DNA of 64,000 nucleotides from Chara braunii (taxonomy: Eukaryota; Streptophyta; Charophyceae; Charales; Characeae): assembly GCA_003427395.1 (NCBI GenBank), contig BFEA01000265.1:497544-561543 (forward strand), in the 5' to 3' direction. Positions 1 through 11,794 of this stretch are shown here, piece by piece (the stretch's first letter is position 1; every line of letters starts with the position of its first letter). A program made the position numbers and the translations under genes. The notes below the pieces were generated by a model. It saw only the letters and a program-made list of their open reading frames with translations, searched no databases and was not told the DNA's origin.

Positions 1-2071
1 ACCATCAACCAAGTATACAAAAGGTGATCAAATTTCAATTTCATCTCCCCTAACACGAAATCATCAAGCTTCACAAAACCTCGAACACCGTCAAGTAGAT
101 ACAATCTATTCAAGCCAAACTTACAAAACAATGTCCACCGACTGATCTTCCATTAACATCCCAAAATTGGCAGCAATCATCCATAACAAACGTTTCACTG
201 TACATGTTACTGTATTGAAGGGTTGAAAACCTTTAAGAAGATGCTGTATTTCGTCTTCCCTTCCCTACCTAATCAAAGTTGAAACAGCCTAGTACTGGCT
301 ACAACAACGGTCTCAACTCTCCGAACCTAAGAATCTGAGCGCACACCCTACACCATTGTACCATGTCGCATTTTAATGAATCGATGATAAAAAACTAGAC
401 GATGAAAAGCATCGGGTGAAGAAGATGGTCATCACCGATCAAACTCTGACTTTGCATTCTTGCTGCCGCTCAGTGAGTCTGCCAGAACGACTCTTCAACC
501 TTGAGCAACTTGCCATAAAGTTGAGGTCTACCTTTCATAGATGCTGCATGCATAAGCTCCATTTCTAATAGCAGTTGTGCAACACACTGTGATGTGAGTT
601 TAGATATAAATGTCTCGCCACATGCACCGAGTCAGACATTGCCTCACCATGTCGCATATGTCACACCTACATCCAACGCCCAGAACAACCTCCTCGCACA
701 AATCCACACATTCGGTGAAGAAAGTGTATCAATACTTCAATAATCATAGGCCAACCTTATAGCTTTGATGCGAAATAGCTATAGGGTTGCTTAGTATTCT
801 GCAACCATGCATCAACATTACAGTTGTAAAATCGCTAAGCAACTTTGAGCGTGTTATGTTGCTTACTCATTCTACATCACAGAATCAATCCTGCCAACCA
901 TTTTAACTGTAAATCTTCAGTGTTGATTGATATCATAGTACAAAATGTAAATTGACTTTGTTTTTTGTTCGGATTCTTCATGTATAGTCTTTCAGCATCC
1001 CACACATACATATGTTGGTTTTCTGCAAAGGATCCATTGTATATTTTATTAAATCTCATTCAATCGCATTATTGCCACAATACATTCTCATAGTTATCGG
1101 TTTGCATGACAAAACTTTTTTATATGCAGAAAAACTTTTTCGTAGGGTCATTTGGACACACTCATATCAGAGAACTAGCCAACAAGAATAACTGGAAAGC
1201 GAACGGTATGCGACTCGGAGTTAGGATAATAGATGGGTGAAAGAATGATAAAATTCTTCTTCTATAAAATCAAGGCACGAGGAAGAAACTCAACCATCAG
1301 GCAATTTAGAGGAGAAGAAGGTCTGACAGGCAACCCAACAAAGATCTTGGCCATAGTTGAATTCTTCTACAAATAGTTTTACGCCTCCAAGACTGAGACT
1401 CCTACCACTAGAATAGTCCTCCAGTCTAGATAAAATTTCAAGAAATACCTAGATAAAACTATATCAGAGACCATGGAAGACAATTTAGATCGACCAATCA
1501 TAAATGACGAAATAAAAAAGTTATGGATTCGCACACGAAAAACCGACCGCGTACCATCAAAGGTTATAGCCTTTAGGGGTTCCACCTGCTTTTAAAAATG
1601 GGAAAAAAAAAGGGAAAAAAAAAGTATTAGAGTGTTAGGAAGAAAGCAATGACCAGACACTTGCTGAACACGATATCAAGGGTTGGGAAATCAGCCTCTA
1701 TTCTATGTGAGTCAATGCAGGCTTGTACTATTGCCTTTTTCATTTCGCAAGTATAAGGTATGAAATTATTGATCTTGAAGAAGCTTAATCATTTTTGTAC
1801 ACTTGGGTCAAAATATAAGGTAGTTTTCCTATGCCTGCAATGAGTATAGAGCCTCTGAGGAATTCTAATACGAGAAATAAGTTTATAGGCTTATAGATGA
1901 GTTGGTAATATATTGGGTTCTGTTTCTTTTTCTATACTTGAATCTATTTATCTTTGGGTGAAGTGTTCTAAGGGGTTCCACTATATTCCTTTCCAATATT
2001 AGCGTGTGCATTGCTTGGGCCTTCGTTTGCAATTGACTCTTCCTTTCTTCTTCGGAGCATGACAGTTTATT
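1..2071. other. Unassigned AT-rich DNA
   Basis: No open frame above about 70 codons and no recognisable domain, RNA or repeat end on either strand. Confidence 0.6.
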
Positions 2072-2465
2072 TCTAGCCGGGTTAGGGTTGTATTCCAGTC
2101 CCCTACTAGGACTACGTGTTTTGATCGTTACACATTGTTGTTATGTTTTGTATGAAGCTTTGTCTTTGGAAAAAGTCGTTAAAGGGATAAACGTTTATCA
2201 GTTGGAATAAATTTTCCTTCACGTTGTTTTAATGTTCTTTATAACGCTCCGTTTTTCGAAGGATATTTCCTCAACATTGTTGTTATGTTCTATATGACGC
2301 TTTGTCTATCTCTAGTTGGGTCAAGGGTTGTATTCCAATTCCATACTAGGACTATGAGTTGTTGATCGTCACACATTATTGTTATGTTTTGTATGAAGCT
2401 TTGTCTTTGGGAAAAGTTGATCGGAGCATAACCATTTATCAGTTGGAAACGTTCTTCCTTCACGG
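2072..2465 (+). repeat. Tandem duplication, period about 239 bases
   Basis: The block beginning CTAG(C/T)YGGGT...GGGTTGTATTCCA at 2072 recurs at 2311. It keeps ACTAGGACTA, ATGTTTTGTATGAAGCTTTG and TTTATCAGTTGGAA with scattered changes. No coding potential is seen. Confidence 0.75.
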
Positions 2466-2877
2466 TGAAATATGATTATATCCATCGGTCATATTCAGAG
2501 TTCATTCTATTGCGCTCTATTTCTACTGAGTTTATTGCCCTTGAGTTGTCGTGCCTAAGGATAGTTATTCCTATAGAACCAAATCTTGGGGCAAGGGTTA
2601 AAATTTTGCTCACACGTATTTCAGTCCTAGAAGAATTTCGTTGATTATTCCATGAGGTGGGTTTCCTATAGACATATAATGTTTGGACGACTTTTTTAAA
2701 ACCTTTTTAGGTAGTCAAGTTGTCTCACTTGTCTATGCTGGTCAAAATCATAGTTAGCTCATTGATATTTTATGACATCACTTAGAGTTTAGGCTCCTTA
2801 GGTTTCATGATTTAATGTTTGGGTCTGATCTCCACCTATGGAAGTAATTTCGGGAATAATAAAAATATATTTTTCTA

Positions 2878-3155
2878 CTAGGCTACTTGCCGGCCCACGA
2901 GGATCACCTCGTTTTCCTCGGCGGATCGGACGTGCAAGGACCAGTGAAAGTCGTAGCCAAAAAAAAAAAAAAAAAAAACTCCAAAAACAAACTATGTTAC
3001 GTAGAAAAATAAACTGAACATCTTTTGCCTTAGTGTCATATCGAAATTCCTTACCAAATTAAAAAAATACAATTTAAAAATAATTCTTGTTTTTTATTTT
3101 TTTATTTGTGTTTGGCCCGACCGGCCAAATGGTCCCGGGCCACTCTGGTAGCCTA
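2878..3155. mobile_element. hAT-like miniature element CTAGGCTACC, copy 1
   Basis: Begins CTAGGCTACTTGCCGG and ends CACTCTGGTAGCCTA, with a poly(A)-interrupted interior holding GTAGAAAAATAAACTGAACA, which is shared with the other copies. The target duplication is not clean in this copy, so its ends are eroded. Confidence 0.7.
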
Positions 3156-3682
3156 TATTTTTAGTATACATATTCTTGAGTATACAAATATTGTATATAT
3201 TCTACACTTGTATATATATTTATAATCTAATAAAAATAGATATATGTATACATGGTACATATTGTTCGTACAATTATCCTATTAATTGAAAACATCCTTT
3301 CAATATTTCACCTGCAAATACAATCATTTTGGATCAAAATTTCACTGAAGAAACTTTGATGAATAAATATATAAATTAAAATAAAATTTTGAATTAAAAT
3401 AAAAAATATATATAAGCAAAATTTGATTGAAATTGATGGATTAGTTACATAATCACTTCTTAATGTTATGTTTTGTGTTTGTTTTGACAATGGTAGTGAA
3501 GTACTTACTCATATATCTGGTAAAATTCAAAAAATATATGTAATAATTTTACTACGAGATAAAGTGAAAGTGAAACCTAGTCCTTATGGTCTTACGAAAG
3601 AAAGAATAACATATCGTTTGCGTTCCAAAAATACAAACACATCAAATTAAACATCATAAAAATATCAACATATATATTTTTT

Positions 3683-3948
3683 CTAGGCTACCAGCCGGGC
3701 CGCCCGGGCGCCGGGTTACCAGCCCGTGCAAGGACAAGGGAAGGTCCCAGCAAAAAAAAGCAAAACCCAAAAAATATGAAACAATACTATATTATGTAGA
3801 AAAATAAACTAAACAATTTTTGCCTCAGGCTCACATCAAAATTTTTTACCACATTTAAAATATAAAATAAAATTAAAAAATATATATATTTTTTTTATCT
3901 TTTTGGCCCGGCCGGGCAAGAGACCCCGACCACTCTGGTATTTTAAAA
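3683..3948. mobile_element. hAT-like miniature element CTAGGCTACC, copy 2
   Basis: Starts CTAGGCTACCAGCCGGGCCG. The right end is altered after CACTCTGGTA. It is flanked by TATTTTTT at 3675-3682 and 3949-3956, an 8-bp target duplication. The interior GTAGAAAAATAAACTAAACA matches copy 1. Confidence 0.75.
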
Positions 3949-4091
3949 TATTTTTTTCTCATAATCGAAAATAAAAAATGAAAGAAAATTTAGATAATAG
4001 TACTTCTGTAAATGTTATATAATAATTAGTTAATAAAGTTAATAATTTCAATAAAATATATGATATGTTCTTTTTGTAATATAGTATAAAC

Positions 4092-4370
4092 CTAGGCTAC
4101 CAGAGTGGCCCGGGGCCACTTGCCCGGCAGGACGGAAAAAAAATCAAAAAATTAAAAAAAAAAAAAATTAACTTTATTTTTTATTTTAAATTTAGTAAAG
4201 AATTTCAATGTGAACCTGGGGCAAACGTTGTTCAGTTTATTTTTCTGCATACCATAGTTTTTTTTCGGATGTTTTTGATTTTTTGTTTTTGCTAGGACCT
4301 TCCTTGGTCCTTGCACGGTCGGGCCGTCCGGAAAAATAGGGTGACCCGGGCGACCCGGCAGGTAGCGTAG
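4092..4370. mobile_element. hAT-like miniature element CTAGGCTACC, copy 3 (inverted relative to 1 and 2)
   Basis: Runs from CTAGGCTACCAGAGTGGCCC to GGCAGGTAGCGTAG between perfect 8-bp repeats GTATAAAC (4084-4091 and 4371-4378). The arms are GC-rich (CCCGGG motifs) and the interior is AT-rich with TTCAGTTTATTTTTCTGCAT, the reverse complement of the interior of copies 1 and 2. Confidence 0.85.
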
Positions 4371-4378
4371 GTATAAAC

Positions 4379-5085
4379 ATAGATATGTATTTCAACTTCA
4401 ATATAAATACGCATTATTATATTACTATCTCTTACCGATCATTTATATTATTATTCTATTATTTATATTGTATATGAGATATCACTGAATTGAATAATAT
4501 ATTTTTATTATTATTATCATAAACGTAAAAAAAATCATTTAAAAATCTATTTGATTCGTTGGGATTTCACTCTACACCGCTGTTTGAAGATTATCTGACT
4601 TATCTCAATTACGTAGATAAGATTTTCATGCTATAATACACAACCTACAAAATAAGTTCACACAATAAATTTATTGTTTAACGGTGCTTTTATGATTCAT
4701 TCACTTTTATTGTCCTTGGAACTATAAGCCATTTTTTTTTAATTCTTTACTTAAGATTTGATTATTCAAACCATTTATACAATTATTTTTAGTGATTTGA
4801 ATGAGAAATCGGGAGAAGCGATAAATATAAGGAAGAAAAACAGGGGGAGACGAAGGGTTCTCGAGTAGTTGCTTGTCACGATCTTTTGGATTGACTTACC
4901 TCTATACATGCATTCATCGTTTACGGATGTTGTGGACTCTGATCATGTGCGACTTATGTGCAATTGTGTATTGGTATATAACCTGTGTGCAAAGATACGA
5001 TCATGCATGTGTATACTTCTCACCCGTACCGAAATAGTTGTTAACCTACTAAGGGTCGACACTTCGTCTGGTGATTAAGCTACTT
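4379..5085. other. Unassigned AT-rich DNA before the Penelope-like remnant
   Basis: Only a 69-codon open frame (4869-5078) without recognisable features. The sequence becomes GC-richer and coding-like from about 5090. Confidence 0.5.
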
Positions 5086-5089
5086 TGTG

Positions 5090-6192
5090 GAAGCACCCAC
5101 GTGGAATGGATACTAAGGAGGAGACTCGAGGTAGCGATGAAAGCAAGGATGCAAGAAGCGGCAAGAACCGAAAATCCCCAACGGGGCGGTTGATATGACC
5201 GTCTCGACGTTAGGAACCAATGAGAAGATCGGAATCGACAGATTTGAGATATCAGGCAGCTGGCTCAGATAGAGTGAAAGACTTGGTGACGTTGCTAGTG
5301 GCTAAAGAAGAAGTCAAGCAACAAAGGAAAAGGGAAAGGAAATCAAGAGTGTGTGCCCAGAAGGAGAGGATTGTGAAAAAAAAAAAAAAAAAAAAAAGGA
5401 GGAGGAACGCATAAGGGAACAAGAAGAAGACGATGAGCGTTTGGTGAGACTAGTGAACAGACAATTTAAGGAAATATACATCAAGAAGCAAGAGACGAAA
5501 GAGGAGGAATACTCTCCAGAAGTTCAACATAGCAAAAATCAACACATGAGAGCATTAAGAAGAGCACAAAAGGTCAGACATGCTCCTCGGACAACAAGGT
5601 ATTCAAAATCAGCCAGTGGACGGGGCTACTTACCTTGGAAGAGATATGTAAACGAACAGTCACGACAAAAGAGGAAAGCTCGCCATCAATCCCAGCAACA
5701 ATACCCCTGGAGCGTCGCCCGAGAAGGGGGAGGACACCACTAACCGCGAAGAAAATGAAGATGATACTCAAGCCTACTAACATGAAGAGTTTGAGAATCA
5801 AGAACGATTTTAATCTCAAAGGAACGATGGTAGGAGAAGGGGTCTGGGCCCGAGAGCAGTTCATATATGATACGACCAAATACCTGGAGGAGGTCGACTA
5901 CCGGGAAATTCAGAAGATGTGTCAGAGCATCGAGATAACGTATATCCGGAAGGGGCAAGCGGTAGCTGCACTAGCAGAGTACGGAGCAAAAACAACATAT
6001 GGAATGGTGAATCAGCAAGTGTACACCAAATTTCAGAAAGGTAAGGAATCATCATACTTCTCGAATGTCTCGTCAGGTGGGAATGGTGACTCACAAGATT
6101 CCGAGGACCCGGAAGAATCTAAACTGTCGGGGAAGGAAGGAGAAACTCACGTAAATGTACATATCGAGTTACCTGATGACCAGTTGCGATAA
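5090..6192 (+). pseudogene. Charged N-terminal region of a Penelope-like element (broken)
   Basis: Three overlapping frames (5220-5414, 5351-5743, 5635-6192) can be read as one degraded protein of about 320 residues. Frame breaks fall at a 22-base A run (5377-5398) and near 5640. The first part is Lys/Glu/Arg-rich and probably coiled. The last 185 codons contain a segment around residues 100-125 of that frame (DYREIQKMC, TYIRKGQAVAAL, EYGAKTTYG) that reads like a small DNA/RNA-binding helix pair. An acidic tail follows. The same strand continues into a GIY-YIG domain, so I take it as the leading part of that element. I do not recognise a named domain. The assignment rests on context and on the general look of GIY-YIG-first Penelope-like proteins. 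Confidence 0.45.
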
Positions 6193-6369
6193 TGTTGTCG
6201 GAGACTTGCTAACGTGTATAAATAGGAGTCGTCGATACAGAATAAAGCCAATGCTTTGTTTAGATGGACTTTAGTGACACTTACGTTGAGAGGCAGGATC
6301 TCGTGGCCAACCTAGTTCATTAAGGACTGGTCGGATTTGTTAACTATAGATCCTAATGCATTCGATAAT

Positions 6370-6574
6370 CCATATTGTTGTGTATATGTCGGAGTTTTAC
6401 CATGATGTAGGGTCACCTACATAGGGCAGACAGAGTGATAGTTTGATATTAGATGGAATGAGCATATGAGAAAGGCACAAACCGATGATAATACGACATC
6501 TCACTTCCACAGATGGTTGAAAAGTTTTGGGATACAGAACTATATACTGGTTCAAGGGAGACGAGATGTAGCGG
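6370..6574 (+). pseudogene. GIY-YIG nuclease domain, 5' part, interrupted by the LTR element
   Basis: The frame reads CVYV as the GIY strand, then VTYIGQTE as the YIG strand, then RWNEHMRKAQ with the family's conserved Arg, His and Glu-rich helix, and FGIQNYILVQGRRDVA. Three stops (near 6403 and two after YIGQTE) make it non-functional. It stops at 6574 exactly where the LTR retrotransposon begins and resumes in the same frame at 23060. GIY-YIG endonucleases cut DNA for element insertion in Penelope-like retroelements. Confidence 0.65.
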
Positions 6575-9500
6575 TGTCGAGGGCATCGACTCCCGTCTTT
6601 TCACAAAGTGCGGGAGCCCTCCCGGCCATGTCATGGAAGAGTTAAACAATAAAAAAAACAAGAGAAACAACTTGGGGACGGCTCATAGATAATCCCACGA
6701 GCCGCCGAGACAGTCGTGGTCGCGGAGTCCCTTCGCCGCTTCAGATGGGTGCGCCAACTGAACATCCCGCGGTCCCTTACGACAAAATAGGTTTCAGCGG
6801 GGCATAAACTTTCTTCTTTAAGGGGTTGTCACCACCCGGGGCTTATCCCTACCAAGCTACTGACCCACGTGCGAGAGCTTTTAAATGCAATTGCTGAGGT
6901 GGGTCAACCGAGGGCGTTTGCTCGCTCGCTGTAGTATACGTATGCGCGATTAAAACGCCTATTGAACCAGGATGTCGTCCGTTCCTTAGGGCGCTGATCT
7001 CCTAAGAACGAAGTTGATACCGATCGACCAGGACGGTCTCTATCAACCATGAAACCTACAAGTATCCTCATCCCCTTAGACACGAGTCGGAAGAAAGCTA
7101 TATATTTATCGAAATGAGTCACTGTAATCAACATGAATATATATCCAATCTGAAATTATAACCGAAGGAAGCAAAATCATCATTAGATACATCCAATAAC
7201 ACAATATCAAAATAAAATTCGACCACCCTAGGTCGAACTCCACAAAAATCATACAGCCGCTAACGAGGAGTTGACTTTCGACAATAACATAGATGCAGCC
7301 GACAAGTTCGTCGTATTGCCCCAATTTTGACTTGATGAGATCCACTGCTAAAGTCATTCATTTTATCCTATCGCCAACCTAAGATTAGGCACACACACAC
7401 TCATCTTCATACGTTCTCAATCTTTTCGAATGACAGGCTACTTTGCGAATGATTCTTAATCAGGTGCATTGCTTTAAGTGTTACATACCTCTCGCTTTAG
7501 GAAGTGGTCGGGGTCCTCATCCTCCTCGGCCGGGCACAAGACTCAGATTTCAGAAGACAGGTCGTCTCCATCAAAACGACAAAGTACCCCCTGTAGAAAC
7601 GGTCCACTCTGGGTCGGTAATAGAGTCAGCTCCTAAAGCGACGAACCCCCGCGCCAGATGCTTCCTGAAGAAAGAGAATGAGATCACCGCAAGTAGATTT
7701 TTTTTTGTTCCCATCCTCTCTTGCCCAAGGTAACTCAAATGAAAGGAGTTAGAAAAGAAAGAGAATAAGAACAATTTGGATAGATAAAAGTTATTAAGGA
7801 TAGAAAACTACGTTCGTTTGACCTTATCTGCTTTATTTGAATCGAAATTGTTTTACGATGCGCAAAAAGTTAACATTTTTCTAAAACAACCATCCCTTTT
7901 TGGCATGCTTGAAGTAAAAAGAAGACTATCATTTTCTTTTTTTTCAAATAGGTATAATCAATCTCCTTCGCAAGCATCCTTCCACCTCCCTGCACACACA
8001 AAAACAACCATACGTCCAGAAAATTCAGCAACCCATACTCCCGTCAGATTCTATGTTTCACATGCATGACCACACACACTTTACTCAACCTTTTTTTTTT
8101 TAACGTTCAAAACAAACAGAGTCAAGCAAAGTGTGGGTTCACATAGGTGTGAAAAGGAATCTGGGTCAATCAAGTGACCTTGAGTGAAGTGGTGTCGAAC
8201 TCGCCCAGGCTCACTCAAGAAAACCAAGAAAGAATATACTTGTCGCTGATAAAACTGCAGTCCCAAGGCAAGTCTTAGGCCAACTGTTTGTCCCAATATA
8301 TTCCCAACTCGCAAGTTCCACACGCGGTAGTCCCAGATCCTATGGCGGCAAGTCGCACGAGTCCGCCCAAATAAAATGTTGGTTCCAAAACAGTCCCAAC
8401 TAGTTCCAAGCGGTCCCACGTTCGTGCCAGTTAGTCCCAAGTGGTGCATATAAGTGTCCACTCATATCGAATGGTCCGCGTCAGTGCCAATTGGTACCGC
8501 GTGGTCCCAGGCGGTCCCACACTTTTCCTTTACACGTTCATATGATATCACTTGCCAAAATAACCTCCTTTGGTTCTCACAAAAAAATAAATGACCAGCC
8601 TCTCCTCGCTGGCACCACCTGTCTTACTCACGCGTCCCACCTGTCCTGCTTGGCCAATGTAAGATGTAATTTTTTTGCTCACACAAGAGAAAAAATAAAT
8701 AAATAACGTGCCGCCTTCTCGCCGGTTCCTAATCCCAAAAATGATATCCCCACTGACGTTGTCATTGACTTCCTGACACGTCAACACCTCCTGTCCACCT
8801 CGCACCGCCTGGCGGGATCTAATTTTGGCAACATAATGCTGCGAAAATTAGTGTTTTTGGTGCCGGAAAATTTCGGCAGCACTTCCCCACAGTAGTGGAA
8901 ATTCACCCTATCATAGGTCCGTCCCCCCTGTACCGTCGCCAGTAACTTTGACGTCCGCCGCTCGCCGCTGAAAAAATTCGGCAACATCTCCTCACGAATG
9001 TGGGAACGTGGCTTGCCGCAGATCCTTTCCACCGGTACCGCTGTTGACAGCCTAACCATTCGCTGCTTGCTGCTGTAAAATTTTGGCAACACTTTCCCAC
9101 GAAAGTGGAAAAATGGATGGCCAAGATTAATAAAATTTGGGCCCTAGGCCCAAATTTTACAGTGTTGCGTAACGGTAGTCCCACAGCGTCCCTGATTCAA
9201 TCCCATTGGACCAACACCAGCAAGAGGGGAGGGAAGAAGAGTGCTCCCTTCCTTGGCTATGATTGTCCAGCTCCTCTCGCGCTCCCCTGCAGACCTCCAA
9301 CCTCCTCCCACATTGCCTCAGGCTGCCCCTTCAGCATCCTCGCAGCACACAAACGTGTTCGTCACACACTGGCATCACGAGTGCTTTATGTAGTGGCTGA
9401 GGAGAGATGGACGTCACTCCAGCCCCTAGGCAAAATCGCGGGCTCTCAGTGAGCCCTTGATCTGGCCAAGATCGAGGGCTAATGTGGTCGCACCACAACC

Positions 9501-10051
9501 AAAACCTTAGTGGGGGCAGTTTCTTTAACTGCCCTCATTTTCTTTTTCTTTTCTTTTTTCCATCTTTCTCGGATTTTCAGCAGGTAGTTGGGATTTTGTC
9601 ATTTTCAAAAGTGTTTTTCTTTCATTTTTCTGATAAGGGGTTGGAGAGATACAACCCCTTTGAGCTTGATGAATTTGGACCCTTTTTCCAGGGCAGATAC
9701 ATTGAGGAAAAGTTTGTACTTAGCCTTTTTCCTTCATGACCCCTCAGATTCAGGCTCCCTCTAAAAACGGGAGCATGACAGTTACCTCTGGCAACTTCTG
9801 CCAGAGGTAGCACCATGTGAGGATAAGTGTCCTCTCATAAATAAAGAAAAAAGAAACAAAAATAAAATAAAATTAGAACTAAGTTTAACTCCACGTGCCT
9901 AGCCATTCTCTCGGCCAGGTTCATGCAGTTGCACGCAACCCCCCCCACCACCACCTTAGTTTACCCTCCCCTGAAAACGAGGAGGGCAGTTGTCAGGTTG
10001 GGAAAGGTACGACCTCCCCTCCCACTCCCTCGTTTTCTCCTTTTCCCTTCA

Positions 10052-10497
10052 GAGGTGCAAAAGGCAATACTTAGTATCAACCGCATTTTCGAGTTAGGAA
10101 TAAGTAAAACGATGAGGGCCTCTAAAAGAGGCTACTTGATAAGACCACTCAGATTGTCAAATAATGAGGTACAAATTTGTAACATATGTGTTTGTTTTTC
10201 TTGGGTCGTTTCAACAAGTTTTTAATTGGTTCTTACGTCTCTTTCGAGATGAATAAATAAAAAACTCAATAAGTAAATAAAATACAATCGATTATCTACC
10301 CAAAATGAAATAAAGTCCCAAAGACAAAAGTATATTGTTTTTTTTCTAATANAGAAATATTTTTTTTNTGTTAATATAGGTTTATCAAATTTATCCGTAA
10401 GACTTTTTTTTTTTTTTTTTTTTAGTTATTTTNTTTTNTTTGNTTTTTTTTTTTTTNNTTTTTTTATTATAGGATACATATTGTTTATATAATATTG
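10052..10497. mobile_element. 446-bp insert in the 3' LTR, TTCA target duplication
   Basis: Absent from the other LTR, which reads straight through CTTCAACCTCC. Flanked by TTCA (10048-10051 and 10498-10501). It is AT-rich, with long T runs and scattered Ns, so its 3' part is poorly assembled. No terminal inverted repeat is obvious, so it may be a retroposed fragment. Confidence 0.6.
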
Positions 10498-10841
10498 TTC
10501 AACCTCCTTTTGGTTTCCGCGCGTGCACCGTTAGCCGCGAGATCCAAGATCTCGTGGCCTTAAATATTCGCCCTGAATGGAGTGGGGAGCCATTCTGCTC
10601 CGACACAGCCGAAAAGGTTATTCTTTTTAATCTTGAGGCTACAGCCTCGTTTCGTTTAATCTTCTCCCCCCCCTTTTTTTTATTTTATTTTTTTTTACGA
10701 TTTTTAACTTATTTCGTTTCAGCCTTTGCTCGTTTTTCCTGTTGGCCGTGCCTCAACGGTCACAAACGGGGAAGAGAAAACAAAAAAAAACTATTAAAAA
10801 AAATCTAAAAACGAAAAAAAAAACAAAAAAAAAACGACCTA

Positions 10842-11351
10842 CCTGAGAAAACGACTGCCCGTTTTCAACCGGCGCCTACAGTCAGTTTGGGGACTCTAAG
10901 TCCCTTATCGCTCCTCCTAGCGCCATCTGACGGCTCGACTTAGTTTAGATTTTTTATTTTTTTATTTTTAGTAAGAATGTCGTTGGCATAAGCCAACGGC
11001 CATTACGACGCCTTGCTGGCGTTTTCCCTCCCTTCTTCGTCGTCGTAAGGACCCGAGTTCGATTCCCGTCGGGAAATCGAAAGAAATTGGGTAATTTCTC
11101 GATTTATGCGTGTCATCCTTGTGCAGGGCCATGCTGTATCAGCGCGACCGTTTTTTGCCGTGAGATCCGATGCTTATAAGATGGGCAACTCCAAAAAGGA
11201 GCTAGCCCAGGTAGTGTCTCGTAAGGCTCAATCCCAGCGTTTGTTGGGTGAAAGTCGAATGCGATACCTACGGGGGTAACTTCTATCACGGGAGCTGTAC
11301 CTGCCGCCCTTCTATTTGAAGGGTTGCAGCCCAGTAGGTCGCCTACCCCCT
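10842..11351. mobile_element. 510-bp composite insert in the 3' LTR (U6-like plus tRNA-like)
   Basis: Bounded by GACCTA (10836-10841 and 11352-11357). The other LTR has a single GATCTA at the matching place. Inside are an inverted pair GCCGTTGGCTTATGCCAACG, a B-box-like GAGTTCGATTCCC at about 11056, and directly after it the 3' half of U6 snRNA on the minus strand. No terminal inverted repeats are seen, so it looks retroposed. Confidence 0.65.
11081..11142 (-). ncRNA. U6: U6 snRNA-like fragment (pseudogene with internal deletion)
   Basis: Read on the minus strand: GATACAG, then CATGGCCCTGCACAAGGATG, then ACACGCATAAATCGAGAAAT and a diverged tail. This is the plant form of U6 (GCATAAATCGAGAAATGG). 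About ten bases of the AGAAGATTAG stretch between GATACAG and CATGG, part of the U4/U6 pairing and catalytic region, are missing. The 5' stem is unrecognisable, so it cannot be functional. Confidence 0.8.
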
Positions 11352-11794
11352 GACCTAGGCAGGTGCAGTTTTCCTATCCCCTTCCAAGCCAGGCCGCCCC
11401 GCCAACCGGCGAACTGGGTTTGGTCTAGTAGGCCCGACAATTCACCCCTTTCATCTTGGGTTTGCCTTTGGATCCCCAACGTCCGTCTTTTAGAAACGAC
11501 ACGGTCCTCTGGCCGTGTTAGCCCTTCTCGCCATTGCCGGACCCCTGGCACGACTAATGTTTTATCCTTTTTGGGCCCTGAATCGTGCGACTGCTAAGCC
11601 GCACGACATCATTTTACGTAGAATAGAAGTTAAAATTAATATTCCAATGACCGTATGTCCCTGCGGCCTCGCTAAACGTGAACTAAGGCCAGTCGTACCG
11701 CCACAATTGGATATGTCATTACTCTTAAACGCCGCACGCGTCCAGACTAGGATTTATAGAAGTTTTAATGTCAGTCATAGGTTATAGTCTGAAT

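Noticed and set aside
6360-6574. GIY-YIG as a homing endonuclease in an intron or intein
   Set aside because: No intron or intein host gene is present. The flanking charged region and downstream pre-RT region fit a retroelement better.
11140-11200. 5' half of U6 upstream of the fragment
   Set aside because: Only GCATCGGAT loosely resembles ACATCCGAT; spacing and the remainder do not align.
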